A stretch of DNA of 64,000 bases from Trachythela sp. YZ-2020 (GCA_016169945.1 JADLSH010000254.1:248001-312000); one strand, 5' to 3'; shown: positions 1 through 11,094, numbered from the stretch's first letter. The notes: generated by a model from the letters alone, not told the origin. Numbers and translations are program-made.

Positions 1-513
1 GGGGGGGTAAGTGAAATAAAATGTATTATATTTAAACAAAACAATGTCAATCCTTATGAAATATACAATAATTATATTAAATTAAGCATAGTTTTTCATC
101 CCATGATAAAAATTGTTAGGAAATAAGAAAATTTAATCTCTGCCAGGTATATTAGTTATTTCATGGATAATTAGCAGTTGACCTGGGGTGGTGCATGGTC
201 ATTTTCTTGTAAAATATTATACTTAGACAAATTTTTCCTTCCAATAACTACCCTTAAAAGCAACCTTCTAAACACTATAAGCACTTCAGAAAGGCTGTCG
301 CTTCTGCTTTTCGGAAGTTAGAGCTATGTCGGCACTGCCATTTCAGGGCGGGGTCATTTTCAGGACTTCAGGACTGAATCGTCCCGGATTCAGGTTTTGG
401 CACATATGCCATGTTGACCGCCATGGTCATTTTACCCTAAAACAGTTGAGATTGCCTGTGGTAAATGAAACGCATACAAACTCCTATACAGGTCCTAGAC
501 TAATAGTAATATT
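1..513. mobile_element. Foldback element, right arm only (copy A)
   Basis: This stretch aligns in the same direction with 63,685-64,000 and, inverted, with 62,083-62,575. It starts in the same G-run followed by taagtgaaat and ends at gtcctagacta, matching the tagtctaggac terminus at 62,083. It is the outer half of one arm of a palindromic element; the rest lies left of the window. Many scattered differences from the 62-64 kb copy show that it is a separate, diverged insertion. The short open frame at 326-532 is not a credible gene. Confidence 0.75.
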
Positions 514-700
514 AGGATTTACCGCCCACTAGCATGGCGCATGTTTCTGAGCCTGGAGCAGATCTCCGGCGCACGCAAAACAAACTTTCCACCCTGGGCT
601 ACCCAAGGCCAAAAATATAGGATTTTCAAAGAAGAACACTAGAATACAACACTAACTTAATATGCAGGGTAGTGTACTTCAATTAATCCTTCATACAAAC

Positions 701-902
701 CTGTGGGACTAGAATCGAGTATCCTCAGATCATAAAATCCCGAACAACGATAATTTGCAGCGGTACCATTATCCCAAACACACACTATTCTGTGCTCCGA
801 ACTTTCAAAGCTTCTAACGATCCCTAAATGTCCTTCTCCGCCGTCCTGTTTGCCCCACTTCCAGTCTGGACCACGAACAACCCGACAACCAACGCCATCC
901 AT
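701..902 (-). CDS. mib1: mind bomb (MIB1) first coding exon: N-terminal MIB/HERC2 domain
   Basis: The exon encodes 67 codons plus one base, starting [16 protein letters not shown] and ending ILDSSPTG before the donor ACAG|GTTTGT. It is the first MIB/HERC2 domain, the part of Mind bomb that binds Notch ligands, and it is very close to the N-terminus of animal MIB1. Its phase (1) fits the acceptor of the ZZ exon at 45,879 exactly, and 202 + 2,786 nt gives 995 codons, against 1,006 residues in human MIB1. However, it lies about 28 kb 3' of the last mib1 exon on the same strand, so it cannot be spliced to that gene as assembled. Either it starts a second mib1 copy whose other exons lie left of the window, or it was displaced by rearrangement or misassembly. 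The domain call is firm; the gene membership is open. Confidence 0.88.
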
Positions 903-1160
903 TAAAACAGCGCTGAAAAAACGAGTTATTTTACCAAAACGACAACCACATGGTTCATTTTTTTTCCTTTTAATTTTGTTGTTGTGATGAAGTGACCGCG
1001 TAGGATGATAGCCTGAGAACTAGAAACGGAAACTGATCTCATACAATCACTGGACCGATACAGAAAAGTGCAACTAAAAAAGGCCTCTTTGAAGCCTTTT
1101 GCGGGAATATATTTGTACTTTATTCTTTGCTATTTTCAGTACTGAAGGGATGTTATTTAC

Positions 1161-1360
1161 ATTAACCAATCCCTCCACTGAATTGAATAAAACTAATCAG
1201 TTCTATACTGTTCTCCCTAGAGGTACAATAAGGCGCAAACCTTACTGATCCAACGTTACTTTATATTACTATGTCTATAGGAGGAAACCTAAACTAAACT
1301 GACTTTATTCTGTATACTCTTACATACAGTTACAAACTGCTCTTGCTAGAGGTCGAGTAA
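1161..1360 (-). repeat. Degraded SINE-tail (118-bp) repeat units
   Basis: Contains the recognisable blocks ctaatcagttctatactg, ctccctagaggtaca and ggaggaaacctaaactaa in the order seen in the 118-bp tandem units at 13.8 kb. About one and a half diverged units remain. Confidence 0.6.
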
Positions 1361-2084
1361 GGATCTTATGTAAAGCCCCTTGGCAAATTTACGTTAACAA
1401 CCCAGATTAAACTTCTAGTCATTCTTGCCATTGCGTTTTCATAAAACATTTTAGGTTTTATGACGCAAAAAGCTAACGAGTGCGAAATGACTCGTTTAAT
1501 TACTCGAGAAAGAAAAGTTTTAAACAAACTATTAAAGTCATTAATGAAAAACAAAACTTCTCATTGGCTTGTGTTTGCTAAACAAATCCCCCAAGATAAT
1601 GGCATGACAACTTAATTATTTTTAATAAAGATCATTGTAAATATATACTTCGCAAACACAACAAACAGTCAAAAACACAACCATATATATGTACTGACAT
1701 TGTAACAGGTAAAATGAACTACGTCCAATAACATCAAAACGAGCATAGGATATATTTGCTGAAAGAAACTGACAGTGTTACTAGAGCAAAAGCAGAAAAA
1801 TAATCAATAACAGTCTCGCAATTTTTCATTAGGAATCTTTGTTTGAAAGGAGATTAAGGTAAGAAACTAAACTAAAATAACATTATTTTTACTTGATAGC
1901 TCGATCAGCTACTGTAGTTCAAAATATTCTGGGCCTGTAAAGGTCCTGTAAGGGCAATTCATGATTGCTTTTTACAGGAATAAACCGCAGTAATATAGAG
2001 TTTTACTACAAATACATACCCAGAGACACTCTGTAGCGTTTGACAAGTCGTGTGCCTTTTCACCTTCATCTGCAACATAGACGT

Positions 2085-2225
2085 ACCCACCAGAGAGAGT
2101 ACAGTTTAGAACTGATAGAGCTATCCAGTATAAATACATTTGTTTAGTTTAGGTTTCCTCCTGTAGTAACACTGGCTCAATAAGGGCATTATGCCTTTAA
2201 TACTGGACATCTGAGGAGAAAAGTT
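2085..2225 (+). repeat. SINE-tail (118-bp) repeat unit, single copy
   Basis: Carries gaactgatagagctatcc, agtataaata and ggtttcctcctgtagtaac, the plus-strand form of the dispersed 118-bp unit. Only slightly more than one unit is present and no tRNA-like head is visible. Confidence 0.65.
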
Positions 2226-2288
2226 TAGAAGTGGTATAATTGAAGTTCATTTAGTTAGTTTTTAGTCATATCTACAAGACTACATTGT

Positions 2289-2670
2289 CAGTGGCGTAAC
2301 TACTATGGGTTCAGACCGGGCGAACCCGGGGACCTCCAACCCAAATGGTCCAAAGGGGGGCCCCCAGGCAGCCAAGCTCAGACTGTAGAGCAAAAACAAA
2401 TTGACAGGGAAGACTCTGAGAAACGAAAAATGCATGAACGCAACAACAAAATATATATTCTTTCTTGATATATTAAAATGTCGTTTTCTGACCGTCAGAA
2501 TTCTGTAAAATCTTCCCCCAAAGTCCAGGAAATGGCATTTCAGAGACATACCGGGGGGGGCACGCCACCGGACCCTCCTAGAATGCTCGTGCCTTCGGCG
2601 CGAGCTTGTGCCTTCGGCACTCGTACTAGGGGGGCCTTTTTGAACCCCCTGATATAACGTTACGCCACTG
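2289..2670. mobile_element. Non-autonomous hAT-type transposon (382 bp)
   Basis: The terminal inverted repeats CAGTGGCGTAAC and GTTACGCCACTG are perfect and are flanked by a perfect 8-bp target duplication TACATTGT (2,281-2,288 and 2,671-2,678). An 8-bp duplication with CAG...CTG ends is the hAT signature. There is no transposase, and the open frame across it on the minus strand is fortuitous. It sits 75 bp upstream of the ANKRD66-like start codon, so it may contribute to that gene's 5' flank. Confidence 0.85.
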
Positions 2671-2744
2671 TACATTGTCATAGGGTAACTTATTTTGTTT
2701 CATTTTTTTGACAGCCCAAGATCGATACATGAAATACATGAAAC

Positions 2745-3671
2745 ATGGCAGAGAGACAAATGACCAGTGACCAGGTGGTTATGGAATTGATGCTGCATGA
2801 AGCTGCCGCAAATGGCGATGATAGAAGAATTGAGGAATTACAAATTTACTTGAAAAGAGGAAAGATGTCGGTCAACCACCCTGATGTGGAGTGGGGGGAT
2901 AGAACACCTTTACATTGCGCGGCAGAAAGAGGTGGGTACTGACACGATTTATCACCAGAGTCCAGAGAAGGAGTTGTCTGTCATGGACGAACTTGGGCAA
3001 AGATATATTTTCGCTGATAATTTGTCTGTGCATATACATAGTACCTGAAATTGCACTATACTATCTAAAAAAATAGTTTGCTGTCTTCAGGAGCAAGGAT
3101 AGGTTTGTCCACCTTCGGGAAACATGGCTAGAAAACAATGTTTCCTGGTTTGTCCACCTTCAGGAAACATGGCTAGAAAACAATGTTTCCTGGTTTGCCC
3201 ATCTTTGGGAAACATGGCTAGAAAACAATGGTTTCCTGGTTTGTCCACCTTCAGGAAACATGGCTAGGAAACAATGTTTCCTGGTTTGTCCACCTTCAGG
3301 AAACATGGCTAGGAAACAATGTTTCCTGGTTTGCCCATCTTTGGGACAATGTTAAGTCTCCGCAATAATGTTTCCTGCAATCTCGGTTTACAATGGACTT
3401 TAATTGCCAATACAGTTTCACATCATTTACAGGGAATCCAAGATGTGTGAAACTCCTTCTAGAGTCAGGAGCCAATCCTTATGCGCGGATGACAGGAGGC
3501 TGGACCCCAGCTCACTGCGCGGCTGAGGCAGGACGCTGTGATATTCTTCAAATGTTGATCGACTTCCGGACACCTATAGATACCCCAGATGACTACGGCG
3601 ATAGGCCAAGAAATATTGCTGAAATCTATGGACAGAGTGAGTGTGCAGAGCTATTGAAAAGGTGGGTTTAG
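2745..3671 (+). CDS. ANKRD66: Ankyrin repeat protein, ANKRD66-like (two exons)
   Basis: Exons are 2,745-2,931 and 3,433-3,671, joined by GAAAGAG|GTGGGT and TTTACAG|GGAATC with the frame kept (G|GG). The product is 141 residues. It begins MAERQMTSDQVVMELMLHEA and holds about three ankyrin repeats, with the consensus blocks TPLHCAAERG, VKLLLESGANPYAR and TPAHCAAEAGRCDILQMLI. It ends DRPRNIAEIYGQSECAELL. The short length, the three-repeat layout and the IAxIYGQxxC ending resemble vertebrate ANKRD66, a small protein of poorly known function; that orthology is from memory and should be confirmed. The start is the first ATG of the open frame; a second ATG at residue 6 and another at residue 13 are possible. 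The intron is filled by a 45-bp minisatellite. Transcription is divergent from the mib1 exon at 902. Confidence 0.85.
3101..3350. repeat. 45-bp minisatellite in the ANKRD66-like intron
   Basis: Five to six imperfect copies of a unit containing tttgtccaccttcaggaaac followed by atggctaggaaacaatg. Each unit holds the short inverted repeat GGAAACA...TGTTTCC. The same family forms a longer array at 23,283-23,690. Confidence 0.85.
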
Positions 3672-3726
3672 AATCTCCGCGGGTACTTCAGTTTCGTCCT
3701 GTTAATAACACTGGAGTGACTGGACC

Positions 3727-3831
3727 AATTAGTTAGTTAGTTAGTTAGTTAATTAGTTAATTAGTTAATTAGTTAGTTAGTCAGTTAGTTAGTTAGTTAG
3801 TTGGTTAGTTAGTTAGTTGTAGTTAGTTAGC

Positions 3832-3873
<42 letters not shown>

Positions 3874-3993
3874 ATTAGTTAATTAGTTAGTTAGTCAGTT
3901 AGTTAGTTAGTTAGTTAGTTAGTTGTAGTTAGTTAGCTAGTTAGTTAGTTAGCTAGTTAGTTAGTTAGCTAGTTAGTTAGTTAGCTAGTTAGC

Positions 3994-4031
<38 letters not shown>

Positions 4032-4518
4032 ATTAGTCGGTCGGTCGATTCGGTCGATTCGGTCGGTCGGTCGGTCGGTCGGTCGGTCGGTCGGTCGGTC
4101 GGTCGGTCGGTCGATCGATCGATCGATCGATCGATCGATCGATCGATCGATCGATCGATCGATCGATCGATTCGATCGATCGATCGATCGATCGATCGAT
4201 GTCGATCGATCGATGGTCGATGATGATCGATCGATCGATGATCGATCGATCGATCGATCGATCGATCGATCTGTCGATCGATCGATCGATCGATCGATCG
4301 ATCGATCTACGATCCATCGATCGATCTACGATCTATCGATCGATCGATCGATCGATCGATCGATCGATCGGTTTGATTGAATTGATTGAATTAGTTGATT
4401 GATTGAATTAGTTTGTTAGTTAGTTAGTTAGTTGATTTGTTGATTTGTTTGTTAGTTAGTTTGTTAGTTAGTTAGTTAGTTTGTTTGTTTGTTTGTTTGT
4501 TAGTTAGTTTGTTAGTTT

Positions 4519-4554
<36 letters not shown>

Positions 4555-4586
4555 GTTTGTTTGTTTGTTTGTTTGTTTGTTTGTTT

Positions 4587-4670
<84 letters not shown>

Positions 4671-4724
4671 GTTTGTTAGTTAGTTAGTTAGTTTGTTTAG
4701 TTAGTTAGTTAGTTAGTTAGTTAA

Positions 4725-4769
<45 letters not shown>

Positions 4770-5115
4770 CAGTTAGTTAGTTAGTTAGTCAGTTAGTTAG
4801 TCAGTTGGTTAGTTAGTTAGTTAGTTAGTTGGTTAGTTAGTTGGTTAGTTAGTTGGTTAGTCAGTTGGTTAGTTAGTTAGTCAGTTGGTTAGTTAGTTGG
4901 TTAGTTAGTTAGTTGGTTGGTTAGTTAGTTAGTTAGTTGGTTAGTTAGTTGGTTAGTTAGTTGGTTAGTTAGTCAGTTGGTTAGTTAGTTAGTTGGTTAG
5001 TCAGTTGGTTAGTTAGTTAGTTGGTTAGTTAGTTAGTTGGTTAGTTAGTTAGTTGGTTAGTTAGTCAGTTGGTTAGTTAGTTAGTTGGTTAGTTAGTTGG
5101 TTAGTTAGTTAGTTG

Positions 5116-5149
<34 letters not shown>

Positions 5150-5183
5150 CAGTTAGTTAGTTAGTTAGTCAGTTAGTTAGTGA
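3727..5183. repeat. Long (TTAG)n microsatellite with (TCGG)n/(TCGA)n core
   Basis: About 1.45 kb of TTAG repeats with TTAA, TCAG, TTGG and TTTG variants. Roughly 4,037-4,372 switches to TCGG and then TCGA repeats before returning to TTAG-type repeats. The right edge abuts the 3' end of the LINE. Open frames here (for example serial IDRS codons) are repeat artefacts. Confidence 0.95.
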
Positions 5184-8100
5184 AATTCTTTATTGCCTCC
5201 ATATCTGAAGATACAAGAAAAATTATTTAACTAATAATTGCCTATTCTAAAATTGTCCATATTTTTGGTATTTTTTACAATTAAGAAAAATTAAATATTT
5301 AAGTAGTTATACTAAAAATGTTTCAATGTAGCAAACAGTCTTGACTGCATTTGAGATAAATTCAGCCCCAATGGCACAAAAACGTTTGATCAACTCCACA
5401 GTGAGCACCTGCTGCACCGATTCAAAATTGCCAAATAAAGCATACAGAAACATATCATCATCCAAGCTGTTCAGCTCCCTTACAAATGCTATTGGGAAGT
5501 AATCCATTGCACAGTTCCAAAATGTTTCTCTCGACACCACTGTATCACGACAGTACAATAGCCCATGCTTTACCGGATGTACGCAGTCACGGTTACAAGA
5601 CTTGCAGAAAAATGGCTCATCTTCATCGACAAACCGCACCCCATTTACATAAAATGAGCCACAGAGAATCCTGACAATCGTTAAAACATGATTAGCCATT
5701 TCGAAATTTTCCTGACTTAGAATAAACCATGCGTTGGGTGTTGATTCTCGAATAACGTGATTGTATAATCGCAACTGTTTATAACCCTGGATTTTTCCTT
5801 TCCATAATGAATTATCTAGGCGTTTTATGTTGTCAATAACTATTGTTTTCCACAGGTGCTTGCTAGGGAAACTCCCAGTTTGCAGAAGGAATCCATATGC
5901 TCCCACAGGTCATATTTCTCCAAAATTTTTATGATATCCGGTATGAAACCAGTCATTTTGTCTGGGTTCCATTTCCATCTGATTAATCGTAATATAAATA
6001 CTCTGCGATAAATGATATGTTCACTTGCGCATATCATTCGTCTGAGAACATAAGTTTACGTTTGTCAATCTCAGCTTGAATAGACCAGAGTCCAAGAATT
6101 CCGCGCGCAGCAGAACCCGAGGTTCCTCCCAGTAATCCCAAACAAATACGGAGAAATGTATTTTGTACCTTTTCTAGTTTTGCAACTTCGCTTGATTAAG
6201 TTTCCAGAGCTCTGATCCATATAACAGTTTCAGTAGGCCAAGCCTTTTCCATAACTTAACAGCTACCATTGGACTTATTCCATTTGTCCTGCAACCCAGA
6301 TTGGCTAAACCTATCCCAGTTGCCTGGCCCTGTTTAACCGCCTCCAAAATTGGAACTAAGCTTGAAGAATCTGTGTGCCAAACTTTTCCAAGATTATGCC
6401 AAACTTCTTTCTCTGCAACTTCTTTATTCCCGATAAACCATTTTCTGTTTGTTTCTCCTTTACGCCTTTTCTCCCCATATGTTAGAACTACCGTTTTCCC
6501 TTCGTTAAACGAAAGTCTCCATTTAAGGCTATATTCATGTAAATGAGAGCATACGATCAAGTCCTCCTTTTAATCTCGACATTAAAGTTAAATCATCCGC
6601 AAACATTGGGGATCCCACATACAATTTGTTAATTATTATTCCAGCAGATAAATGATCCAGTTCCTTGATCAAATCGTCTATAAACAGAAGAAATAACCAT
6701 GGTGACAAAACACCTCCTTGTCGCGTGCCTTGTAAGATGCTATAATGACGGGAACGTATTCCACGGTAAAAGACATATTCCTCCATGTTTGAGTACCAGT
6801 TTTTAATGAGTCTCCAACACTTTCCCTTGATTTTTGCGTTATAATACAGCTTGAACAGCATTCCGTTTATCCATAACTTGTCGAAGGCTTTAGAGACATC
6901 AACAAAACAGGCGAATAATTTGTCATTTTCTTCACAGCAATGTTTAATTGATTCATCGATTACAAATGAAGTTGTCAACGCATCACGTTCAGATTGATAG
7001 GCACCTTGTAGTCCATGAGGTTGACATCGTGGCTTACTTTGAATTCTGTTAAGCATGACGCGCTCGAGAACCTTGTTGAAGCAACAAAGCAAAGTTATGC
7101 CTCTGTACTCATCAAATTTTGAAGCAGAAGGTTTCCCCCCTTTCGGTATTGATATCTTAATTCCCAGTTTAAATTGTTTGGGAATATGCTCAAATTCAAC
7201 AATCTTGTTATAAAGTATTACTAGTTTACTCACAAACATACCGCCAGAATACTTAAAATGTTCATAAGTTACTCCGTTATCGCCAGGTGCTTTGTTGTTC
7301 GGCAATGTTGCAGAACGTTTTCTATTTCTGTTGAAGTTATGGGATCTTGGAGAATATCGTCAAAATCATCCACCGAATTATCTGCTATGTTCTTCACCTC
7401 GTTATTAATGTATTTTCAAAACCATTATCAAAATCTGCATTTACCTGTGGAGTTAACAGTTCTTCATAGTATGTGGCCCACAGATCAGCAATCTTTCCTG
7501 GTTCTGAGACAGACTTATCATCGCCAACGTGGAACACGTTTGTCGATTGCATTTTCTTCTTTCGACGTCTATTAACATATTTCCAGAATTTGACGTGGTC
7601 GATTTCAGAAGCATCACTAAGTTCTTTAAAATCGTCCTCCTCTGTCTTTTGCGCGAGTCTACGTTGCTCTCTTCGAAACAGGCGCTTCGCTTCTTTATAC
7701 TTTCGAAAGCTCTCATGATGGTGTCCTCTTGGCCGTCCTTCTGCGATCCATTTCGCATGAAGATCCATACAAGCGGTTTTTAATTCACTAAGTCCATTGT
7801 TCCAGTATGGCTTCAAGAACTTTTTAAATCTCGCACGAGGCAAACATTGATCACTGTTTTTCATGCTGGAGCAAATTCTGCGATAGTATTCTTCTACGTC
7901 ATTAGGGTTATGTATGGCAGTATCATCTATATCCGCTAACGCTACGTTCAATCTTCTCTGAAACTCTAAAAGTTGTTCTGAGGTGCAGTGCTTCCATGCA
8001 ATGCGTTTGTATTCATTTTCCGAAGACGAGTCTAAGTAGTCAGTGTTGGCACCACAAGTCGTTTCAATATTAATAATCAGCGGTAAGTGGTAGGATAAGT

Positions 8101-8222
8101 TACACGGGTGTTCGTCAAGAACTTCGACTTGCTTTATACTATTCTGCAAACTTATGTTCGTAAATATATAATCCACCACACTGTTGCCACAACTTGAAAA
8201 GTAGGTGTAATGTGGTCCAGTG
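5184..8222 (-). pseudogene. LINE (non-LTR retrotransposon): end of endonuclease, reverse transcriptase and C-terminal part
   Basis: Read on the minus strand from 8,222, the segment holds the end of the apurinic-like endonuclease (GNSVVDYIFTN, then NLSYHLPLI at the SDH position), a linker, and a reverse transcriptase with NKAPGDNGVTYEHFK, YRGITLL, FVDVSKAFDKLW, QGTRQGGVLSPWLF and the catalytic FADDL box near 6,600. A C-terminal region follows with a possible zinc-binding CKSCNRDC. AATAAAG lies just before the (CTAA)n tail near 5,200. Frameshifts near 7,390, 6,540 and 5,870-6,170 break the frame, so it is dead. The missing N-terminal endonuclease is at 11,095-11,648, separated by an LTR element. 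The lineage is CR1/L2/Jockey-like at best; I cannot fix it. Confidence 0.88.
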
Positions 8223-8387
8223 TGTGAGGTTTCTTGTTATATAAAATGCTTTATTGATTACAGCTCAACGGTTATGTACATACTCCTCGTATGAAACTAA
8301 CAAAGTCTTTCTTATACCCAGCGATGCTTTGCGGGTTCAGTTAATTATGCAATAGCATACATTATAATACATTAATTAAACATTACA
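8223..8387 (-). repeat. 3' LTR
   Basis: 165-bp direct repeat of 10,930-11,094. On the minus strand it starts TGTAATGTTTAATTAATG and ends CCTCACA, the usual TG...CA ends. It carries AATAAA (minus strand, near 8,250), a likely polyadenylation signal. Confidence 0.92.
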
Positions 8388-8622
8388 TCTCCTTCCTTCT
8401 AGTTATAAACTCTATATATGGTTCTAAATATTTGTAAATTATTACTATATACCTATATTAATTTAATCAAACTAATGTCTATACTGTTCAGATTGAAATA
8501 TCATTAATGTCAATAACGGTCATAATTTAATGTCACTAACTTAAATAGATGTTCATATTTTTTTCTTTACTTAGATAAACAATTAATAGTCTATTTTAAT
8601 CCACATTTAATCTTGCATAGTT

Positions 8623-9654
8623 CTACAGGTCTAATATTTTCCTAGGAATACGTATTCTCGTAGATCTACGTAATGCTGGTGGTTCATCGATAATTTCCGG
8701 TACAAATGTTGGAACTTCTGGAACATCTGCTTCTGTATCTTTGTCATCAGGAATTTCCAAATTTGAGGGTTTGAGATCATCAACATGGTTTTCTGGTGTG
8801 GATGGGGTAAGATGTGGAACATTCGCATTTGGAGTATTTGATTGGTGTGGGGATTTTTTTCGGTGTTCAATGATAGGTGGGATATCAATGGTATCATTCT
8901 CATCATAAGGCACTGTTCGTGTTAACTTCTTGAAGAATGATGAATTTCTTGAGACAGTGGTGTCTGCATTCTTGGCGGTGATCATGCTTCCTTTTTTTTT
9001 TCACGACTGTCATGGGACTAGGGTTGTAGACTGACATTCCTTTACTCATTGTAAATGGTCTTTTCACCAACACTGTGTCGCCAAGAGTGATGTCACAAGG
9101 TTTCACATAACACTTATTATCAGCGTGCGTTTTGATCTTCATCTTCTGTGACGAATCATGTTTGCGGATAATTTCGGAAACAGGGTCAGTGTTGTTGGTT
9201 TGTGGAATCTTGTTGCGGACAGCGCGTTTCATCAACAACACACTAGAGCTACGCCAGTAGTGGTATGGGGAGTGGTTCGATAATTACGTAAAAATGATTG
9301 TAATTCCTTTCTCCAGTTCTTTCCTTCCGTCTTCGCGGCTTTGATGTACTTCTTTAAAGTCTTTACAAACCTTTCAACCTCGCCATTGGCCCTAGGCCAG
9401 AGTGGTGTTACTTTGCGATGTTTGAAACCAAGCACTTGAGCAAATTTGGCGAATTCATCTCCATTGAATGGTGGTCCGTTGTCTGACTTTACCACACGGG
9501 GTGTTCCAAACATGGCGAATAATTTGTCCAACTTGGGAATCACAACGTTCGCAGACGTGGATGACACTGGTTCAACAAACGGGAATCGTGAATGGTCATC
9601 AATAAGCAGCAACAGAGTTTCTCCGTTTACTGACGCGAAGTCGATACTCACTTC
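8623..9654 (-). pseudogene. Retroviral-type integrase with C-terminal tail, frameshifted
   Basis: The minus strand encodes the integrase catalytic core: IDFASVNGETLLLLIDDHSR (first Asp), VVKSDNGPPFNGDEF (second Asp) and WPRANGEVERFVKT (catalytic Glu), a clear DDE arrangement. A basic C-terminal region and a tail ending RRSTRIRIPRKILDL follow. The frame changes near 9,235 and again at the A-run near 8,990-9,000, so the gene is broken. The N-terminal zinc-binding HHCC part and all of the reverse transcriptase and RNase H are missing; the sequence stops 7 bp short of an inverted primer-binding-site copy. Confidence 0.88.
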
Positions 9655-9660
9655 GTCAAA

Positions 9661-9678
9661 TGGCGACGAGGATAGGAT
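9661..9678 (+). other. Inverted copy of the primer binding site
   Basis: TGGCGACGAGGATAGGAT on the plus strand differs at one position from the minus-strand primer binding site at 10,818-10,801. It marks the left breakpoint of the inverted gag-protease segment. Confidence 0.8.
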
Positions 9679-9744
9679 AGCGAGTTATATGTTAGATATG
9701 CAATAACTTCTATCGAACAGAGAAAGATAGCAGTTGTTTGTAAA

Positions 9745-10800
9745 ATGGCGACATCAATAAACCTACCGAACTTCCCTGAATTCGAGTTGCATCCGAGGGA
9801 AACAGCACCTACTGTTTTGATAAATATATCAAACGTTTAAACAACATGTTTGAAGCGATGAATATCACCAAAGATTCTCAGCAGAAAGCCATGTTGTTGC
9901 ATTATGTGGGAGAAGAAACGTGTGACATATTTGAAACTCTCAACGTACCAGAACCAACCGAAGGAACCGATGTCTTCAAAATATGCGTCAAGGTCCTGAC
10001 AGACTACTTGAGCGCGAAATGTATTGACCATCACGTTTATGTATTTCGACAACAAACGCAGAAGTCAGGTGAGAACATTAATGAATTTTACACTGTTTAC
10101 AACTGCTTGCGAAAATGTGAATTTTCCAACGTAGATGTTGAAGTAAACGTCAAATTATTCAAGGAACTTCATCACTTAGACTTAGACGAAGCAATTGAAC
10201 AAAGCTTGACCCTAGAAAACTTACTTAAATCCGCTCGAGCTATGGAAACTGCTAATGAACAAACTAGTGAAATGGAAAAACAGCAATCGCATGCAGTAGG
10301 CAGATACAATTCTGGTAAATATCCGAAATTTAAGAAAAATTCTTATCAAAAGAAACAGTCGAACAAGACTAAATGTGGATTGTGTGGTGGTAATTTTCCA
10401 CATCAGAATAAATGTCCTGCACAAGGAAAAAGTTGTCACAAGTGTGGCAAGTTGAATCATTATTCCAAAGTTTGTCGTAGCAAAAACAACAATGATTCTA
10501 AACAACCAACAGGTAAACACAATGCCAAATCTGTGACCCCACAAGATCACCCCATTGAGACAATGTATGTCGAGAAATGTGACAGTGATAACAGTGAAGA
10601 ATATACATTTACCACAGGTGCCCAAGTAAACCAAATTGATAAACCTATTTTTGAAGTACAAATTAATAACACGATAATTAGTGTAATGGCAGATTCTGGG
10701 GCAACAGTGAACATACTGAGTGAACATGATTTCAACCGTTTAAACCCAAAGCCACAATTATCAGAGACTAAAACCAAAGTATATCCATACATGAGTAGCA
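9745..10800 (+). pseudogene. Gag-protease polyprotein fragment, plus strand (inverted within the element)
   Basis: A gag-like frame starts MATSINLPNFPEF at 9,745 and shifts frame near 9,815. It then runs open to the inversion breakpoint. It carries two CCHC-like zinc knuckles, CGLCGGNFPHQNKC and CHKCGKLNHYSKVC (about 10,375-10,476), then an aspartic protease active site ADSGATVNIL near 10,690. The reading then runs into a partial LTR, so protease is truncated and no reverse transcriptase follows. Its strand is opposite to the LTRs, primer site and integrase, so it cannot be expressed from the element's own 5' LTR as arranged. Confidence 0.87.
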
Positions 10801-10818
10801 ATCCCATCCTCGTCGCCA
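10801..10818 (-). other. Primer binding site copy, tRNA-Ser(GCU)-like
   Basis: On the minus strand TGGCGACGAGGATGGGAT is complementary to the 3' end of animal tRNA-Ser(GCU) plus CCA, as I recall that tRNA. It follows a partial LTR copy and marks the right breakpoint of the inverted segment. Confidence 0.75.
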
Positions 10819-10820
10819 TT

Positions 10821-10911
10821 TGTGAGGTTTCTTGTTATATAAAATGCTTTATTGATTACAGCTCAACGGTTATGTACATACTCCTCGTATGAAACTAACA
10901 AAGTCTTTCTT
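10821..10911 (-). repeat. Partial LTR copy (3' 91 bp of the LTR)
   Basis: Identical by eye to the last 91 bp (minus-strand sense) of the right LTR. Together with the adjoining primer site it forms a tandem duplication of LTR end plus primer site: 10,801-10,911 repeats 10,912-11,020. Confidence 0.9.
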
Positions 10912-10927
10912 CCCATCCTCGTCGCCA
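10912..10927 (-). other. Primer binding site next to the 5' LTR
   Basis: TGGCGACGAGGATGGG on the minus strand, two bases inside the 5' LTR, is the expected position for reverse-transcription priming. It fits the 3' end of tRNA-Ser(GCU). Confidence 0.8.
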
Positions 10928-10929
10928 TT

Positions 10930-11094
10930 TGTGAGGTTTCTTGTTATATAAAATGCTTTATTGATTACAGCTCAACGGTTATGTACATACTCCTCGTATG
11001 AAACTAACAAAGTCTTTCTTATACCCAGCGATGCTTTGCGGGTTCAGTTAATTATGCAATAGCATACATTATAATACATTAATTAAACATTACA
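10930..11094 (-). repeat. 5' LTR
   Basis: 165-bp direct repeat of 8,223-8,387, immediately followed by the second CAGTG target copy. It is the 5' LTR because the primer binding site adjoins it on the inner side. Confidence 0.92.

Larger units (their letters stand above)
903..2288. other. Intergenic spacer between the divergent mib1 exon and ANKRD66-like gene
   Basis: No convincing coding exon was seen. The stretch holds two degraded copies of the dispersed SINE-tail unit (about 1,160-1,360 inverted and 2,085-2,225 direct) and otherwise unremarkable AT-rich sequence. Because the flanking genes point away from each other, promoters for both should lie here or just downstream, but I recognise no TATA box or other core element. 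Confidence 0.5.
8223..11094 (-). mobile_element. LTR retrotransposon inserted in the LINE, internally rearranged
   Basis: Two 165-bp LTRs (8,223-8,387 and 10,930-11,094) are near-identical by eye, begin TGTGAGG and end ATTACA on the plus strand, and are flanked by the perfect 5-bp duplication CAGTG (8,218-8,222 and 11,095-11,099). A purine tract AGAAGGAAGGAGA on the minus strand at about 8,388-8,400 marks the 3' LTR, and a primer binding site lies next to the right LTR, so the element is on the minus strand. The integrase agrees with this, but gag and protease lie on the plus strand. No reverse transcriptase or RNase H is seen. The element resembles Ty3/gypsy-type elements in its parts and target duplication length, and it is defective. 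Confidence 0.92.

Noticed and set aside
4033..4402. IDRS-repeat frames on both strands
   Set aside because: Direct translation of (TCGA)n microsatellite.
3727..5183. (TTAG)n as telomeric repeat
   Set aside because: Animal telomeres are TTAGGG or TTAGG; this is a tetranucleotide with many TCAG, TTGG and TTTG variants next to a LINE, so an interstitial microsatellite.
10221..10819. Minus-strand frames of 168 and 90 codons
   Set aside because: Antisense shadows of the gag-protease frame, which has zinc knuckles and a protease active site.
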